NCBI RefSeq assembly: GCF_003236385.1
Contig: NZ_POUA01000017.1
Span: forward strand, 1 to 42,783
Source: Spongiactinospora gelatinilytica
GTDB taxonomy: Bacteria; Actinomycetota; Actinomycetes; Streptosporangiales; Streptosporangiaceae
Reading direction: 5' to 3'
DNA: 42,783 bases
Shown: one piece after another, positions 32,397 through 41,488 of the stretch
Position numbering within the stretch: position 1 is the stretch's first letter
Layout of the letters: each line of letters starts with the position of its first letter
Made by a program: the position numbers and the translations under genes
The notes under the pieces: model-generated
The model's database searches: none
Told to the model about the DNA's origin: nothing
The model's input: only the letters and a program-made list of their open reading frames with translations

Positions 32397-32426
32397 TTGA
32401 CTTTGGTTTGGAGCGACGCCTAATGT
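32397..32426 (+). promoter_or_regulatory. Predicted promoter of the catabolic operon
   Basis: TTGACT at 32397-32402 and TAATGT at 32421-32426, spacer 18 bases. The -35 hexamer is identical to that of the importer promoter. The start of transcription would fall near 32433. Confidence 0.55.
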
Positions 32427-32436
32427 CCAAGATTAT

Positions 32437-32448
32437 AGTCTATAGACT
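32437..32448. promoter_or_regulatory. Perfect 12-bp palindrome, likely GntR operator
   Basis: AGTCTATAGACT reads the same on both strands and lies just after the predicted transcription start, a position where a bound dimer would block RNA polymerase. The half site ATAGTC is shared with the importer and GntR promoters. Confidence 0.6.
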
Positions 32449-32524
32449 GTTCGATCTGCTGCGGCGGATGCTGTCACGGAAGGGACGGGGGGGCGTGTTG
32501 CCTGGCGTCGGAGAGTTCGATGGC

Positions 32525-33001
32525 ATGACCCGGTTCCGCTGCAACGGAGAGGACCGCCAGGTCGGCCGGTTCGACGAGCGTTTGCTGATCGATGTGCTGC
32601 GCGAGGACCTCCGCTTGACCGGAACCAAGCTCGGATGCGGCACCGGTGACTGCGGCGCGTGCACCGTGTTGCTGGACGGACGGCCGGTCAACTCCTGTCT
32701 CGTCTACGCGGTCGAGTGCGTCGCGCGCGAGGTCGAGACCGTGGAGCGAGTGTCGCAGGACGACGCTGGGCGGATACTCGCCGAAGAGCTCGTCGCGGCG
32801 GGCGCGGTACAGTGCGGAATCTGCACGCCGGGTGTGCTCGTCATGGCGACCAGCCTGGTCAGATCGAATCCCACGCCTGACCGCGCCGACATCGAGACCG
32901 CATTGAGCGGCAACCTGTGCCGTTGCACGGGCTACCTGCCGATCGTGAGGGCCGTGGAAGCCGCGGCGCGACGGGTCGCGGACCAGCGGGAGCCGGCATG
33001 A
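32525..33001 (+). CDS. 2Fe-2S subunit of a molybdenum hydroxylase (CoxS/XdhC-small type)
   Basis: A 158-residue iron-sulfur subunit. The N-terminal plant-type cluster uses Cys38, Cys43, Cys46 and Cys58 (GCGTGDCGACTVLLDG); the C-terminal helical domain holds the second cluster with Cys97, Cys100, Cys132 and Cys134 (QCGICTPG and NLCRCTGY). It passes electrons from the Mo site toward an acceptor. The open frame extends upstream to 32408, but that part contains the palindrome and promoter and is not protein-like, so I chose ATG 32525 (ggagag upstream); GTG 32494 is the alternative. The stop overlaps the large subunit start by 4 bases. Confidence 0.93.
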   Translation: MTRFRCNGEDRQVGRFDERLLIDVLREDLRLTGTKLGCGTGDCGACTVLLDGRPVNSCLVYAVECVAREVETVERVSQDDAGRILAEELVAAGAVQCGICTPGVLVMATSLVRSNPTPDRADIETALSGNLCRCTGYLPIVRAVEAAARRVADQREPA

Positions 33002-35271
33002 CACTGCTGGGTTCGGCGCTGCACCGCTCCGATTCAGCCGCCAAAGTCGATGGAAGCGCCCGCTATACCGAGGACTTCCAGCCCGATGGTCTGCTGCACT
33101 GCGCGGTGGTGCGATCGCCGCTCGCGTCGGCGCGCATTCTGGGCGTCGATACCGCTCGGGCGGCGGACGTCCCCGGAGTGGTGCGGATCCTGACCGCCGC
33201 TGACCTCCCGGACCGGCGGTGGGGAACGGTGATACGTGATCAGCCCGTGCTGGCCCGTGACGTCGTACGGTTCGCGGGCGAGCCGATCGCGCTGATCGCG
33301 GCCGAGAGCAAGGCGGCGGCGAACCAGGCGGCGGAGCTGGTCGAGTTGCGCCTCGACCCGCTGCCGGCCTCGGTGACGATGGCCGACGCGCTGCGCGAGG
33401 ACGCTTGGCCGGTACACGAGGGGCAGCCGAACCGCCGAGAGGCGGCGCGGGTCCGCCGGGGCGACGTGGACGCGTGCATGCTGGACGCGCCTTTCGTGGT
33501 GACCACCCGCATCGAGTCGCATCGCGTGCACCAGGGCTACATCGAGCCGCGGGCCACCCTCGCCGAACCGGACGGCGCGGGCGGGATCGCGGTGACCACC
33601 GCCTCGCAGGCGCCCTTCGTGGTCCGTCAGGGACTCGCGGCGCTGCTGGATCTGCCGATGTCGAAGATCTCCGTACGGGTGCCGGCGCTCGGCGGCGGAT
33701 TCGGTGGAAAACTCCATCTCGGACTCGCCCCCCTGGCGGCGGTGACATGCCTGGCCACGGGCCGGCCGGTGCGGGTGGTCTGCTCCCGCGCGGAGGACAT
33801 GCGGGCCGGTAATCCGCGAGAGAACTCGATCGTGGAGCTGACCAGCGCCGTCGACCGTTCGGGCCGGATCCTCGCGCGTCGCGCGGTGGTTTATCTCGAC
33901 TCCGGCGCCTATGCCTTCGACACCCCGATGATCGCCTCGATCGCCGCGCTCATGGGCACGGGGCCCTACCGGGTGGACGCGATCGACCTCACGGCCGTTC
34001 CGGTGGCCACGAACACCTGCCCCACCGGGTCCTTTCGCGGCCCGTCCGGACCGCAGATGGTATACGCCGTCGAGACGCACATGAACGAGATCGCCGCCGC
34101 CGCCGGGCTCAGCCCGACGGAGATCCGACGGCGCAACCTGCTGCGTTCCGGCGATCGCGGGCCGTCCGGAGAGCTGCTGCCCGACGTCACCATGGGCGAG
34201 TGCCTGGAGCTCGCCGCGCGGCGGCTGGAGGAGTGGCGCCGCGACGAGCCGGCCGCCGGCCGCGGACGCCGCCGTGGCTACGGCCTCGCGTGCGCGTGGT
34301 GGCTGACCTCGGGCGCCCCCGCCGGCGCGACGGTCACCATGAACGAGGACGGCACCGCGACCGTGACCACCGGAGGAACGGAGATCGGCACCGGTGCCGT
34401 CGTCGTCGGAGTCGCCGCCCTCGTCGCGGACACACTCGGCCTGCCCCTCGAACGGGTCACCGTACGCTCGGGCAGCACCGATGTGGGCCCCTACGACTCC
34501 GGCTCGAAGGGCAGCCGCACCCTCTTCGGCGTCGGCAACGCGGCGCTCATGGCGGCGGAGGCGGTCGCCGGGCAGTTGCGCGATGAGGCGGCCGAGCAAC
34601 TCGAAGCCGCACCAGAGGATCTTGTGCTCGCCGATGGGCGGGTCAGCGTCCGCGGCCTGCCACAGGCGTCGGTGGCAATCGCCGACCTGGTGGTGGGCGC
34701 GATCAACCGGACCGGCCCGGTCGTCGGCACCGGGCGGTTCCGCGGTGCGCCCATTCCGCTGGAGGGCTCGATTCTCGACGGCATGCGCTTCGACGCGTTC
34801 AACGAAGCCACCTTTCACTGCCATGCCGCCGAGATCGAGCTCGATCCGGAGACCGGCCGCATCGAGGTGCTGCGTTACCTGGCAGTACACGAGATCGGGA
34901 CGGTGCTCAATCCCGACGGTGCCCGTGGGCAGGTGGAGGGAGGGGTCGTGCAGGGTCTGGGTTACGCGCTGAGCGAGGTGCTCGACGTCGGTGCGGACGG
35001 TACCGTCCGCAATGCCGACCTCGTCGACTACCGGCTGCCCACCATCGCCGACATTCCCCGGCAGATCGAAACCGTTTTCGTCGCGGGGCATCCGGGACCA
35101 AGCGGTCCGCGCGGCGCGAAGGGCATCGGCGAGGCGCCGGTCATCATTCCGGCCGCCGCGATCGGTGCCGCGCTTCGCGACATCCTGGGGGATCAGCCGC
35201 GCGCGTTGCCTTTCGACCCGATCCGCGTCGCCGCGTTCCTCGACGGCGTCGACGAGACGCGGCAGCCATGA
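32998..35271 (+). CDS. Molybdopterin-binding large subunit of xanthine dehydrogenase-family hydroxylase
   Basis: A 757-residue catalytic subunit that binds molybdopterin and would hydroxylate an N-heterocycle or aldehyde-like carbon with water. Seen in order: SAAKVDGSARYTEDF near the N-terminus, ASQAPFVVRQGLA near 205, the cofactor-contact GGGFGGK near 233, a SFRGPSGPQ block near 346, GTEIGTGAVVVG near 462 and the catalytic-Glu region GAKGIGEAPVIIP near 710. The CO-dehydrogenase loop VAYRCSFR is absent, so this is not CO dehydrogenase. Length is normal for the XdhB/CoxL family. Unusually no FAD (CoxM) subunit gene is adjacent. Overlaps the small subunit and the GTPase gene by 4 bases each. 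Confidence 0.92.
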   Translation: MTLLGSALHRSDSAAKVDGSARYTEDFQPDGLLHCAVVRSPLASARILGVDTARAADVPGVVRILTAADLPDRRWGTVIRDQPVLARDVVRFAGEPIALIAAESKAAANQAAELVELRLDPLPASVTMADALREDAWPVHEGQPNRREAARVRRGDVDACMLDAPFVVTTRIESHRVHQGYIEPRATLAEPDGAGGIAVTTASQAPFVVRQGLAALLDLPMSKISVRVPALGGGFGGKLHLGLAPLAAVTCLATGRPVRVVCSRAEDMRAGNPRENSIVELTSAVDRSGRILARRAVVYLDSGAYAFDTPMIASIAALMGTGPYRVDAIDLTAVPVATNTCPTGSFRGPSGPQMVYAVETHMNEIAAAAGLSPTEIRRRNLLRSGDRGPSGELLPDVTMGECLELAARRLEEWRRDEPAAGRGRRRGYGLACAWWLTSGAPAGATVTMNEDGTATVTTGGTEIGTGAVVVGVAALVADTLGLPLERVTVRSGSTDVGPYDSGSKGSRTLFGVGNAALMAAEAVAGQLRDEAAEQLEAAPEDLVLADGRVSVRGLPQASVAIADLVVGAINRTGPVVGTGRFRGAPIPLEGSILDGMRFDAFNEATFHCHAAEIELDPETGRIEVLRYLAVHEIGTVLNPDGARGQVEGGVVQGLGYALSEVLDVGADGTVRNADLVDYRLPTIADIPRQIETVFVAGHPGPSGPRGAKGIGEAPVIIPAAAIGAALRDILGDQPRALPFDPIRVAAFLDGVDETRQP

Positions 35272-36203
35272 CGCTGCTGCGCACATTACTCGCCGGTGAA
35301 CCCCGCGCGTTGGCGCGCGCGATCTCCCTCGTCGAGCGCGGCGACCCGGCCGGAGAGAAGCTGGTCGTCCAGGCGAGTGCGCACGCCGGTACGGCCGCGA
35401 TCACCGGCATCACCGGCCCGCCGGGAGTCGGCAAGTCGACGCTGGTCGGCGCGCTCGTGCGTGAACTTCGGACACGGGACGACCGGGTCGCCGTGCTGTC
35501 GGTCGATCCCACGTCCCCTTTCACCGGCGGCGCTCTGCTGGGTGACCGGATTCGCCTGGCCGACCACTTCCTCGACGAGGCGGTGTTCATCCGTTCACTG
35601 GCCAGCCGCGGCTCCCTCGGCGGCCTGGCGGCGGCGGTCCGCCCGGCGGCGCTGCTGGCCGATGCCGCCGGCTACTCGCACGTGCTGATCGAGACCGTCG
35701 GGATCGGCCAGGCCGAGGTGGACATCGCCGGTCAGGCCGATACCACCGTGGTCGTCCTCATGCCCGGCGCCGGCGACACGCTCCAGGCGATCAAAGCCGG
35801 GCTGATGGAGATCCCGGACGTCCTCGTGGTCAACAAGGCCGACCACCCGCGGGCGGACGACCTGGTCAGAGAGCTGAGGCGCACGGCGAGGTTCCGCGCG
35901 CGGACTGCGCCGATCGTGAAGACCAACGCCCTGACCGGCGACGGGATCGCCGAGCTGGCCGATGTCATCGCCGGGCATCGGAGCCGAGAGCACGGCCGGC
36001 GAAGCGCGGGCCGGCAGACCGCGGCCCAACGCGAGATCGTCCGCCTCGCGACGGACGGGCTGCGCGTACGCATTGAGCGGCTGCTGCACGGCGGCGACGA
36101 AGGCCGTGCGGCGCTCGAAGCGGTCGCCGCCGGGCACCGTACGCCCGAGAGCGCCGCACGATGGTTGATCGCGGAATTGACTGGGGAAGGTGGCAATCGT
36201 TGA
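35268..36203 (+). CDS. MeaB/ArgK-like G3E-family GTPase
   Basis: A 311-residue P-loop GTPase of the MeaB/ArgK type, known as chaperones that load or protect B12-dependent acyl-CoA mutases. Walker A is GPPGVGKST at 50-58, followed by the family-specific DPTSPFTGGALLGDRIRLADH near 84-104, ETVGIGQAEVDIAGQADTTVVVLMPGAGD near 144-172 and the G4 motif NKAD near 190. The C-terminal helix hook that pairs dimers (residues 245-300) is present. No mutase gene is in the window, and the gene is locked by 4-base overlap to the Mo hydroxylase and by TTGA overlap to HyuA. It may serve a mutase encoded downstream, or a new partner. Confidence 0.9.
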   Translation: MTLLRTLLAGEPRALARAISLVERGDPAGEKLVVQASAHAGTAAITGITGPPGVGKSTLVGALVRELRTRDDRVAVLSVDPTSPFTGGALLGDRIRLADHFLDEAVFIRSLASRGSLGGLAAAVRPAALLADAAGYSHVLIETVGIGQAEVDIAGQADTTVVVLMPGAGDTLQAIKAGLMEIPDVLVVNKADHPRADDLVRELRRTARFRARTAPIVKTNALTGDGIAELADVIAGHRSREHGRRSAGRQTAAQREIVRLATDGLRVRIERLLHGGDEGRAALEAVAAGHRTPESAARWLIAELTGEGGNR

Positions 36204-38356
36204 CTCCGGAGAGCCATGAGGCATCGGCGGGCGCGCGTAAGCGGTACCGCATCGGCTTCGACATCGGCGGCACGTTCACCGACTTCGCGCTGCACGACAG
36301 CCAGACCGGCGAACTGCATGTCTGGAAGCGGCTGTCCACGAACACGGACCCGTCGGTCGGCGCCCTGGCGGGGATCGATGACCTGCTCGGGCTGGTCGGC
36401 GGCTCGATGGACGAGGTCGGCCAGGTCGTGCACGGGACGACGATCGGGGCGAACATCGTGATCGAGCGCAAGGGCGCCGTGACGGCGCTGCTGGTCACGG
36501 ACGGGTTCCGCGATCTGCTGATCATGCAGCGGCCGGCCCGGTACAGCACCTACGACCTGTGGTTCGACAAGCATGAACCGCTCATTCCACGACATCTTGT
36601 GGTGCCGGTCCGCGAGCGCATGGCCTATGACGGGACCGTCGTCCGAGAGCTGGACGAGACCGATCTGCGAAGCTCGCTGGAGGAGCTGCGCGCCGCCGGC
36701 ATCGAAGCGGTCGCGGTTTCCCTGCTGCATTCCTACGCGGCCAACGATCACGAGACGCGGGTCGGCAAGCTCGTCTCTGAACTCCTCCCCGAGGCGTCGA
36801 CGTCGCTCTCGCACGAGGTGGCGCCGATCACCGGCGAGTACGAGCGCACCAGCACGACAGTGGTCAACGCCTATATCCAGCCCGCGTTCCGGCGCTATCT
36901 CGATTCCTTGGAGCGGGCGCTGGCCGAGCGCGGCTTCACCGGCCAGATCTTCATCAACCAGGGCAACGGCGGCCTGACGACGCCGGCCGAGGTCGTCCAC
37001 CTGCCGATCCGGGCCCTTGAGTCGGGCCCGGCGGCGGGGGTGTCGATGGCCGCGTGGATCGGGCGGGCGCACGGGCGCGGTGACCTCGTCGCCTTCGACA
37101 TGGGCGGGACCACCGCCAAGGCATGTCTCATCGAGGATGGCGAGCCGAAGATGGAGCGCGTCTTCGACGTGGATCAGACCTTGATGCGCGTGGGCACCGG
37201 ACTCCCCGTGGTGACCCCGTCGGTCGACCTCATCGAGATCGGCGCCGGCGGCGGCAGCATCGCCCGGGTCGGGCTGGGGATCATCGAGGTAGGGCCGGAA
37301 AGCGCGGGGGCCGAGCCCGGCCCGATCTGCTACGGACGTGGCGGAACACGGCCGACCGTGACCGACGCCAACGTCGTGCTCGGATACCTGAACCCGGACT
37401 TCTTTCTCGGCGGCCGGATGAGTTTGGACGTCGATGGTGCTCGCGAGGCGATCGCCGCCCAGGTCGGAGCACCGCTCGGTCTCGACGCGGGGGAAGCCGC
37501 GTGGGGCGTTCACGAGGCGGTCACCGCGAACATGGAGCACGCCATCCGCGCCGTGTCGATCGAGCGGGGCCGTGACCCTCGGGATCTGACCCTCGTGGCC
37601 TTGGGCGGTGCGGGCCCGACCCACGCCGCGCGGCTGGCTCGCAACCTCGGCATCGGTGAGGTGATCTTCCCCGCGGCGGCCGGCATCGCCTCCGCCGTCG
37701 GTCTCCTGCAGGCCGCGCCCAGGGTGGACCTGATCCGCACCTTCGTGTCGCCTCTGGACGAGCCGGGGACGGCCCGGCTGGGATCCGAACTGGCCGAGCT
37801 GGACGCCGCTGTGAACCAGCTTCTGGACAACGTGACCCCCGGGGCGGAACGGTCCATCACGTACCGGGCGGACATGCAGTACGCGGGCCAAGGTCACGTC
37901 GTCGAGGTCGAGATTCCGCGTTGCCCCACCGGCGAACTGGCCGGCGCCCTGCGGGAGCGCTTCGACACGGACTACGCCGCGATGTACGGCTATCGCTATC
38001 CGGACGCGCAGGCACAGATCACGTCCATCACGGTCGCCGGCAGCGCCGCACCCGCCGCTTTCGAGCTTCCGCCCAACGCCGCGACCGAGACCAGGGGCAG
38101 GGACGAGAGCCGCCACGTGTACTTTCCCGAGCTGTCCGGCTATGTGCGGTGCGCGGTGCACCGGCGAGATGAGCTGCCCACCGGCACACAGGTCGAAGGC
38201 CCCGCGGTCATCGAGGACGGCCAGTGCGCGATTCTGCTGCTGCCCGGTGACACGGCTACCGTCGACGGCCACCGCAACGTACTCGCCCGCATCGGTAGAA
38301 ACTCCGCCCCCGCGGCGGGCGACCCGACCACGGGCACCACGACAGGAAGGGACTGA
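36200..38356 (+). CDS. hyuA: Hydantoinase/oxoprolinase subunit A (ATP-dependent lactamase)
   Basis: A 718-residue subunit of the 5-oxoprolinase / N-methylhydantoinase family, which hydrolyses a cyclic amide with ATP. Actin-like ATPase motifs are clear: IGFDIGGTFTDF near residues 18-29, HGTTIGANIVIERKGA near 76-91, ALESGPAAGVSMAAW near 272 and FDMGGTTAKACLI near 298. I prefer TTG 36200, which overlaps the GTPase stop (TTGA) with gggaagg upstream; ATG 36161 would add 13 residues from inside the GTPase gene. Subunit B follows after one base. Substrate class is a lactam or hydantoin; the exact one is not shown. Confidence 0.93.
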   Translation: MTPESHEASAGARKRYRIGFDIGGTFTDFALHDSQTGELHVWKRLSTNTDPSVGALAGIDDLLGLVGGSMDEVGQVVHGTTIGANIVIERKGAVTALLVTDGFRDLLIMQRPARYSTYDLWFDKHEPLIPRHLVVPVRERMAYDGTVVRELDETDLRSSLEELRAAGIEAVAVSLLHSYAANDHETRVGKLVSELLPEASTSLSHEVAPITGEYERTSTTVVNAYIQPAFRRYLDSLERALAERGFTGQIFINQGNGGLTTPAEVVHLPIRALESGPAAGVSMAAWIGRAHGRGDLVAFDMGGTTAKACLIEDGEPKMERVFDVDQTLMRVGTGLPVVTPSVDLIEIGAGGGSIARVGLGIIEVGPESAGAEPGPICYGRGGTRPTVTDANVVLGYLNPDFFLGGRMSLDVDGAREAIAAQVGAPLGLDAGEAAWGVHEAVTANMEHAIRAVSIERGRDPRDLTLVALGGAGPTHAARLARNLGIGEVIFPAAAGIASAVGLLQAAPRVDLIRTFVSPLDEPGTARLGSELAELDAAVNQLLDNVTPGAERSITYRADMQYAGQGHVVEVEIPRCPTGELAGALRERFDTDYAAMYGYRYPDAQAQITSITVAGSAAPAAFELPPNAATETRGRDESRHVYFPELSGYVRCAVHRRDELPTGTQVEGPAVIEDGQCAILLLPGDTATVDGHRNVLARIGRNSAPAAGDPTTGTTTGRD

Positions 38357-38357
38357 C

Positions 38358-40085
38358 ATGGACCCGCTCACGCTCGGTGTGATGTGGCGCGGCATGGTCG
38401 CCCTGACCAATGACGCCGGTACCGTGCTGCGCCGGACAGCGTACTCGGAGGCGGTCCGCGAAGGCCGCGACTTCTCGGTCGGCCTGTTCGACCGGCACGA
38501 ACGGATGATCGTCCAGGGAGACTTCAGCCCCGGGCACCTCGGGTCCATGCCATCCGCCGTCACGAACTTCCTGCGGTACTACGACGCCGAGGATCTGCGC
38601 CCCGGCGACTGTCTCATCCTGAACGATCCCTGGATGGGCTCCGGGCATCTACCTGACTTCTTCATGCTCAGCCCCTGTTTCGTCGACGGCACGATCGTCG
38701 GCTACGCCGTCAACTGCACGCACATGATCGACGTCGGCGGCGCCGCGCCCGGATCGCAGCAGGTCGAGGGGATCAACGATCAGTTTCAGGAGGGGTTGCG
38801 CCTGTGGCCGACCCGGGTGTGGAGCGAGGGACAGCCGAACAAGGAGATCCTGCGCATCATCGAAGCGAACGTCCGGGTTCCGGACAAGCTGCTCGGTGAC
38901 CTCATGGCGATGCGCAACTGCAACCGGATCGTGGAGCAGCGGCTCGCGGGCTTGATCGGCAAGTACGGGATGGATCGTTACGACGCGGCCTGCACGGAGA
39001 TCCTCGACCGGTCGGAGACGGCGATGCGGGCCGCGATCAGCGAGATGCCCGACGGCACCTACCACGCGGTCGACTACTTCGACGACTACGGTCCGGGGAC
39101 CGAGCCGCTGCGGATCGAGGTCACCGTCACCGTGGACGGGAGCTCGGTGACCATCGACTTCACCGGGTCGAGCCCGCAGACCCGGTCAGGGATCAACGCG
39201 GTGCTCACCTATGTCCGCGCGTTCTGCTACTACACCGTCAAATGCATCACCAGCGGTGGGACCATACCGCAGAACGGCGGTTGCCTGCGGCCGATCAACT
39301 ACGTGGCCGAACCCGGATCGGTGGTGAACGCTCAGCCGCCGGCCGGCTCCGGGGCACGAGCGATCATGCAGCAACGCTTCGTCGACGTGCTCATGCAGGC
39401 GTTCTCCGAGGTGTTGCCCGACCGGGTCATCGCGCCCAGTTCGCACTGGGCCAACCCCAATCTCGGCGGCTTCGACCCGAGAACCGGGCGCCGCTTCGTG
39501 CACTACGACATCATCATCGGCGGTTTCGGCGGCCGGCCGGCCTCCGATGGCATGGAGGCCGCCCCCAGCGCGTTCAACATCGACGCCATTCCGGTGGAGG
39601 TCAACGAGAACTCCTACCCGGTGCGCGTCGAGCGGCTGGAGCTGATCCCCGACTCGGCGGGAGCCGGCCGCAACCGCGGCGGCCACGGCGTTCGCAAGGA
39701 CGTCACCGTGCTCGGCGAGAGCATGACGTTCTCGAACCTCACCGACCGGCAGCGGTTCGCGCCGCCCGGAATCCTGGGCGGCGAGGCCGGCGCCGTCGGC
39801 CGGACGGTCCTCAACGCCGGCGGCGCGGATCCCGTGGTGCTGGGTTCAAAGGGCACTTACCAGCTCGACCACGGCGATGTCGTCACCACCTGGCTGTCCG
39901 GCGGCGGCGGATACGGTCACCCGTTCGACCGGGAGGTCGAGCGGGTCTCCGCCGATGTGGTCGCCGGTCTGCTGAGCGTGCGGAAGGCGGCGACGTCGTA
40001 CGGTGTGGTCCTTGACAGCGCCGGTGTCGTCGATCAGGCCGCCACGCGGGATCTGCGCGCCGCGCGGCGGAGGGCGCAGCGATGA
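38358..40085 (+). CDS. hyuB: Hydantoinase/oxoprolinase subunit B
   Basis: A 575-residue partner of HyuA. Typical blocks: TLGVMWRGMVALTNDAGTVL near residues 4-23, GDFSPGHLGSMPSAV near 55, the metal-site region LNDPWMGSGHLPDF near 87-100, FTGSSPQTRSGINA near 265 and GGFGGRPASDGMEAAPS near 392. ATG 38358 has aggaaggg upstream. Its stop overlaps the next start by 4 bases. With HyuA it forms the ATP-dependent ring-opening enzyme that turns a lactam or N-alkyl hydantoin into a linear amino acid. Confidence 0.94.
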   Translation: MDPLTLGVMWRGMVALTNDAGTVLRRTAYSEAVREGRDFSVGLFDRHERMIVQGDFSPGHLGSMPSAVTNFLRYYDAEDLRPGDCLILNDPWMGSGHLPDFFMLSPCFVDGTIVGYAVNCTHMIDVGGAAPGSQQVEGINDQFQEGLRLWPTRVWSEGQPNKEILRIIEANVRVPDKLLGDLMAMRNCNRIVEQRLAGLIGKYGMDRYDAACTEILDRSETAMRAAISEMPDGTYHAVDYFDDYGPGTEPLRIEVTVTVDGSSVTIDFTGSSPQTRSGINAVLTYVRAFCYYTVKCITSGGTIPQNGGCLRPINYVAEPGSVVNAQPPAGSGARAIMQQRFVDVLMQAFSEVLPDRVIAPSSHWANPNLGGFDPRTGRRFVHYDIIIGGFGGRPASDGMEAAPSAFNIDAIPVEVNENSYPVRVERLELIPDSAGAGRNRGGHGVRKDVTVLGESMTFSNLTDRQRFAPPGILGGEAGAVGRTVLNAGGADPVVLGSKGTYQLDHGDVVTTWLSGGGGYGHPFDREVERVSADVVAGLLSVRKAATSYGVVLDSAGVVDQAATRDLRAARRRAQR

Positions 40086-41488
40086 GCAGGCGCGATCAGA
40101 TCGAGTTCTCCTTCAACGGCAAGAAGATCAAGGCCGCGCCGGGGCAGTCGGTGGCCGCGGCGTTGCTGGCCGGCGGCCAGGCGGAACTGAGCCGCAGCGC
40201 CAAGTACCGCCGCGCCCGCGGTGTCTACTGCGCGCACGGTCACTGCCCCAACTGTCTGGTGCGGGTGGACGGTGTGCCGCATGTCCGCTCCTGCCTCGTC
40301 CCCGCGCGGCCGGGCATGCTGGTGGCGACCGAGGGGGCCACGGGCAGGCGTTTCGACGTCTATCGCTCGATCGGCGCCTTCGGGCGGTTCTTCCCGGTGG
40401 GCTTCCAGTACCGCTGGTTCAAGCGGCAGAACCTGGCCTGGCGGTTGTGGGAGGGCCGGCTGCGCGAGCTGGCCGCCGAGACCGAGATTCCGGCTTCCTT
40501 CGAGATCCCCGCGGCTGAGCGTCTTCGCGCCGATCTGCTCGTGGTCGGCGCCGGCCCCGCGGGCCTCGGTGCCGCCGCCACGGCGGCCAAGGCCGGGCTC
40601 CACGTGGTGCTGGCCGGACGGCGGGCCCGCCTCGGCGGCTCCGCCGCGCCCGCGGTGTCCGACGGTGCCGCGAGCGCGGAGTTGCGCCAGGCCATCGACC
40701 TGGTACGCACCGCCGCGAACGTGACGGTGATCGCGCCGGCGACGGTGGTCGCCGGGTTCGGTGAACAGTACCTGGTCGATCGGGGCGACCGGGTCGTCGA
40801 AGTGACCGCCGCCGCGAGCGTGCTGGCGACCGGCGCGTACGAGCGAGCCGTGGCCTTCGCCGGCAACGATCGGCCGGGCGTCCTGCTGACCAGTGGCCTG
40901 CACCGGCTCGTGCTGGAGGATCGGGTGCTCACCGGCGCCCAGGCCGTGCTGGTGACGGAGAACGACACCGCGTACCGCCTGGCCGGCGACCTCCATCGGG
41001 CCGGGCTCGGCGTGCGGGCCATCGTGGACAGCCGCCCGGACGGGCCTGGACCGATCGCGGATCCGCCGCCGGACATCGAAGTGCTGACCGGGGCGCGAGT
41101 CACCCGCGTGCGCGGCAGGCGCCGGATCACCGGCGTGGTGGTGGAAACCGCCGGTGGCCGGCGAACGATCAGGTGTGACGTGGTCGGGATGAGCGGTGGC
41201 TGGCAGCGAGCCGACGAACTGCGTTACAGCGCGACCAGCAGCGGCGACGCGGTGGTGGACGGACAGCGCGCGACCCGTATCGACCCCGCCGGATGGGAGC
41301 ACGCCCCGCTGCCGGTGCTGCAGGGGGTCGGCGCGGTGACCGGGACGACGGATCCCGGCACGGCCTTCGCCGAGGGCGCGGTGGCGGGAGCGTGGGCCGC
41401 GGCGCGCGTCGCGGGAGGAACAGAGCTGATCGCCGGCGCGCTGGCCGCCCTGCGCGGCGGCGACGTCCAGGGAGGAAGTCATGGCTGA
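40082..41488 (+). CDS. FAD oxidoreductase with N-terminal 2Fe-2S domain (SoxA/HcnB-like)
   Basis: A 468-residue protein with an N-terminal 2Fe-2S domain like that of sarcosine oxidase alpha (Cys50, Cys55, Cys58 and Cys71 in VYCAHGHCPNC and RSC) and then an NAD/FAD-type disulfide-oxidoreductase fold with GAGPAG at 156-161 and ASVLATGAYERAVAFAGNDRPGV near 256. The aminomethyltransferase (GcvT) half that makes real SoxA about 960 residues long is missing, so it matches the alpha subunits of octopine, D-hydroxyproline and cyanide-forming glycine dehydrogenases. It would relay electrons from the DAO-type subunit to a carrier. A BFD-like protein and the DAO-type subunit follow. Confidence 0.88.
   Translation: MSRRDQIEFSFNGKKIKAAPGQSVAAALLAGGQAELSRSAKYRRARGVYCAHGHCPNCLVRVDGVPHVRSCLVPARPGMLVATEGATGRRFDVYRSIGAFGRFFPVGFQYRWFKRQNLAWRLWEGRLRELAAETEIPASFEIPAAERLRADLLVVGAGPAGLGAAATAAKAGLHVVLAGRRARLGGSAAPAVSDGAASAELRQAIDLVRTAANVTVIAPATVVAGFGEQYLVDRGDRVVEVTAAASVLATGAYERAVAFAGNDRPGVLLTSGLHRLVLEDRVLTGAQAVLVTENDTAYRLAGDLHRAGLGVRAIVDSRPDGPGPIADPPPDIEVLTGARVTRVRGRRRITGVVVETAGGRRTIRCDVVGMSGGWQRADELRYSATSSGDAVVDGQRATRIDPAGWEHAPLPVLQGVGAVTGTTDPGTAFAEGAVAGAWAAARVAGGTELIAGALAALRGGDVQGGSHG

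Noticed and set aside
32525-35271. Carbon monoxide dehydrogenase
   Set aside because: The VAYRCSFR active-site loop and a CoxM gene are absent; the subunits fit a general xanthine dehydrogenase-family hydroxylase.
32998-35286. Minus-strand 750-codon frame opposite the Mo hydroxylase
   Set aside because: Shadow of the large subunit gene; no protein-like pattern.
35732-38563. Minus-strand open frame of 943 codons across the GTPase and HyuA genes
   Set aside because: It is antisense to two clearly recognisable enzymes and its composition (Arg/Asp/Gly/His rich, no motifs) is the usual shadow of GC-rich coding DNA.
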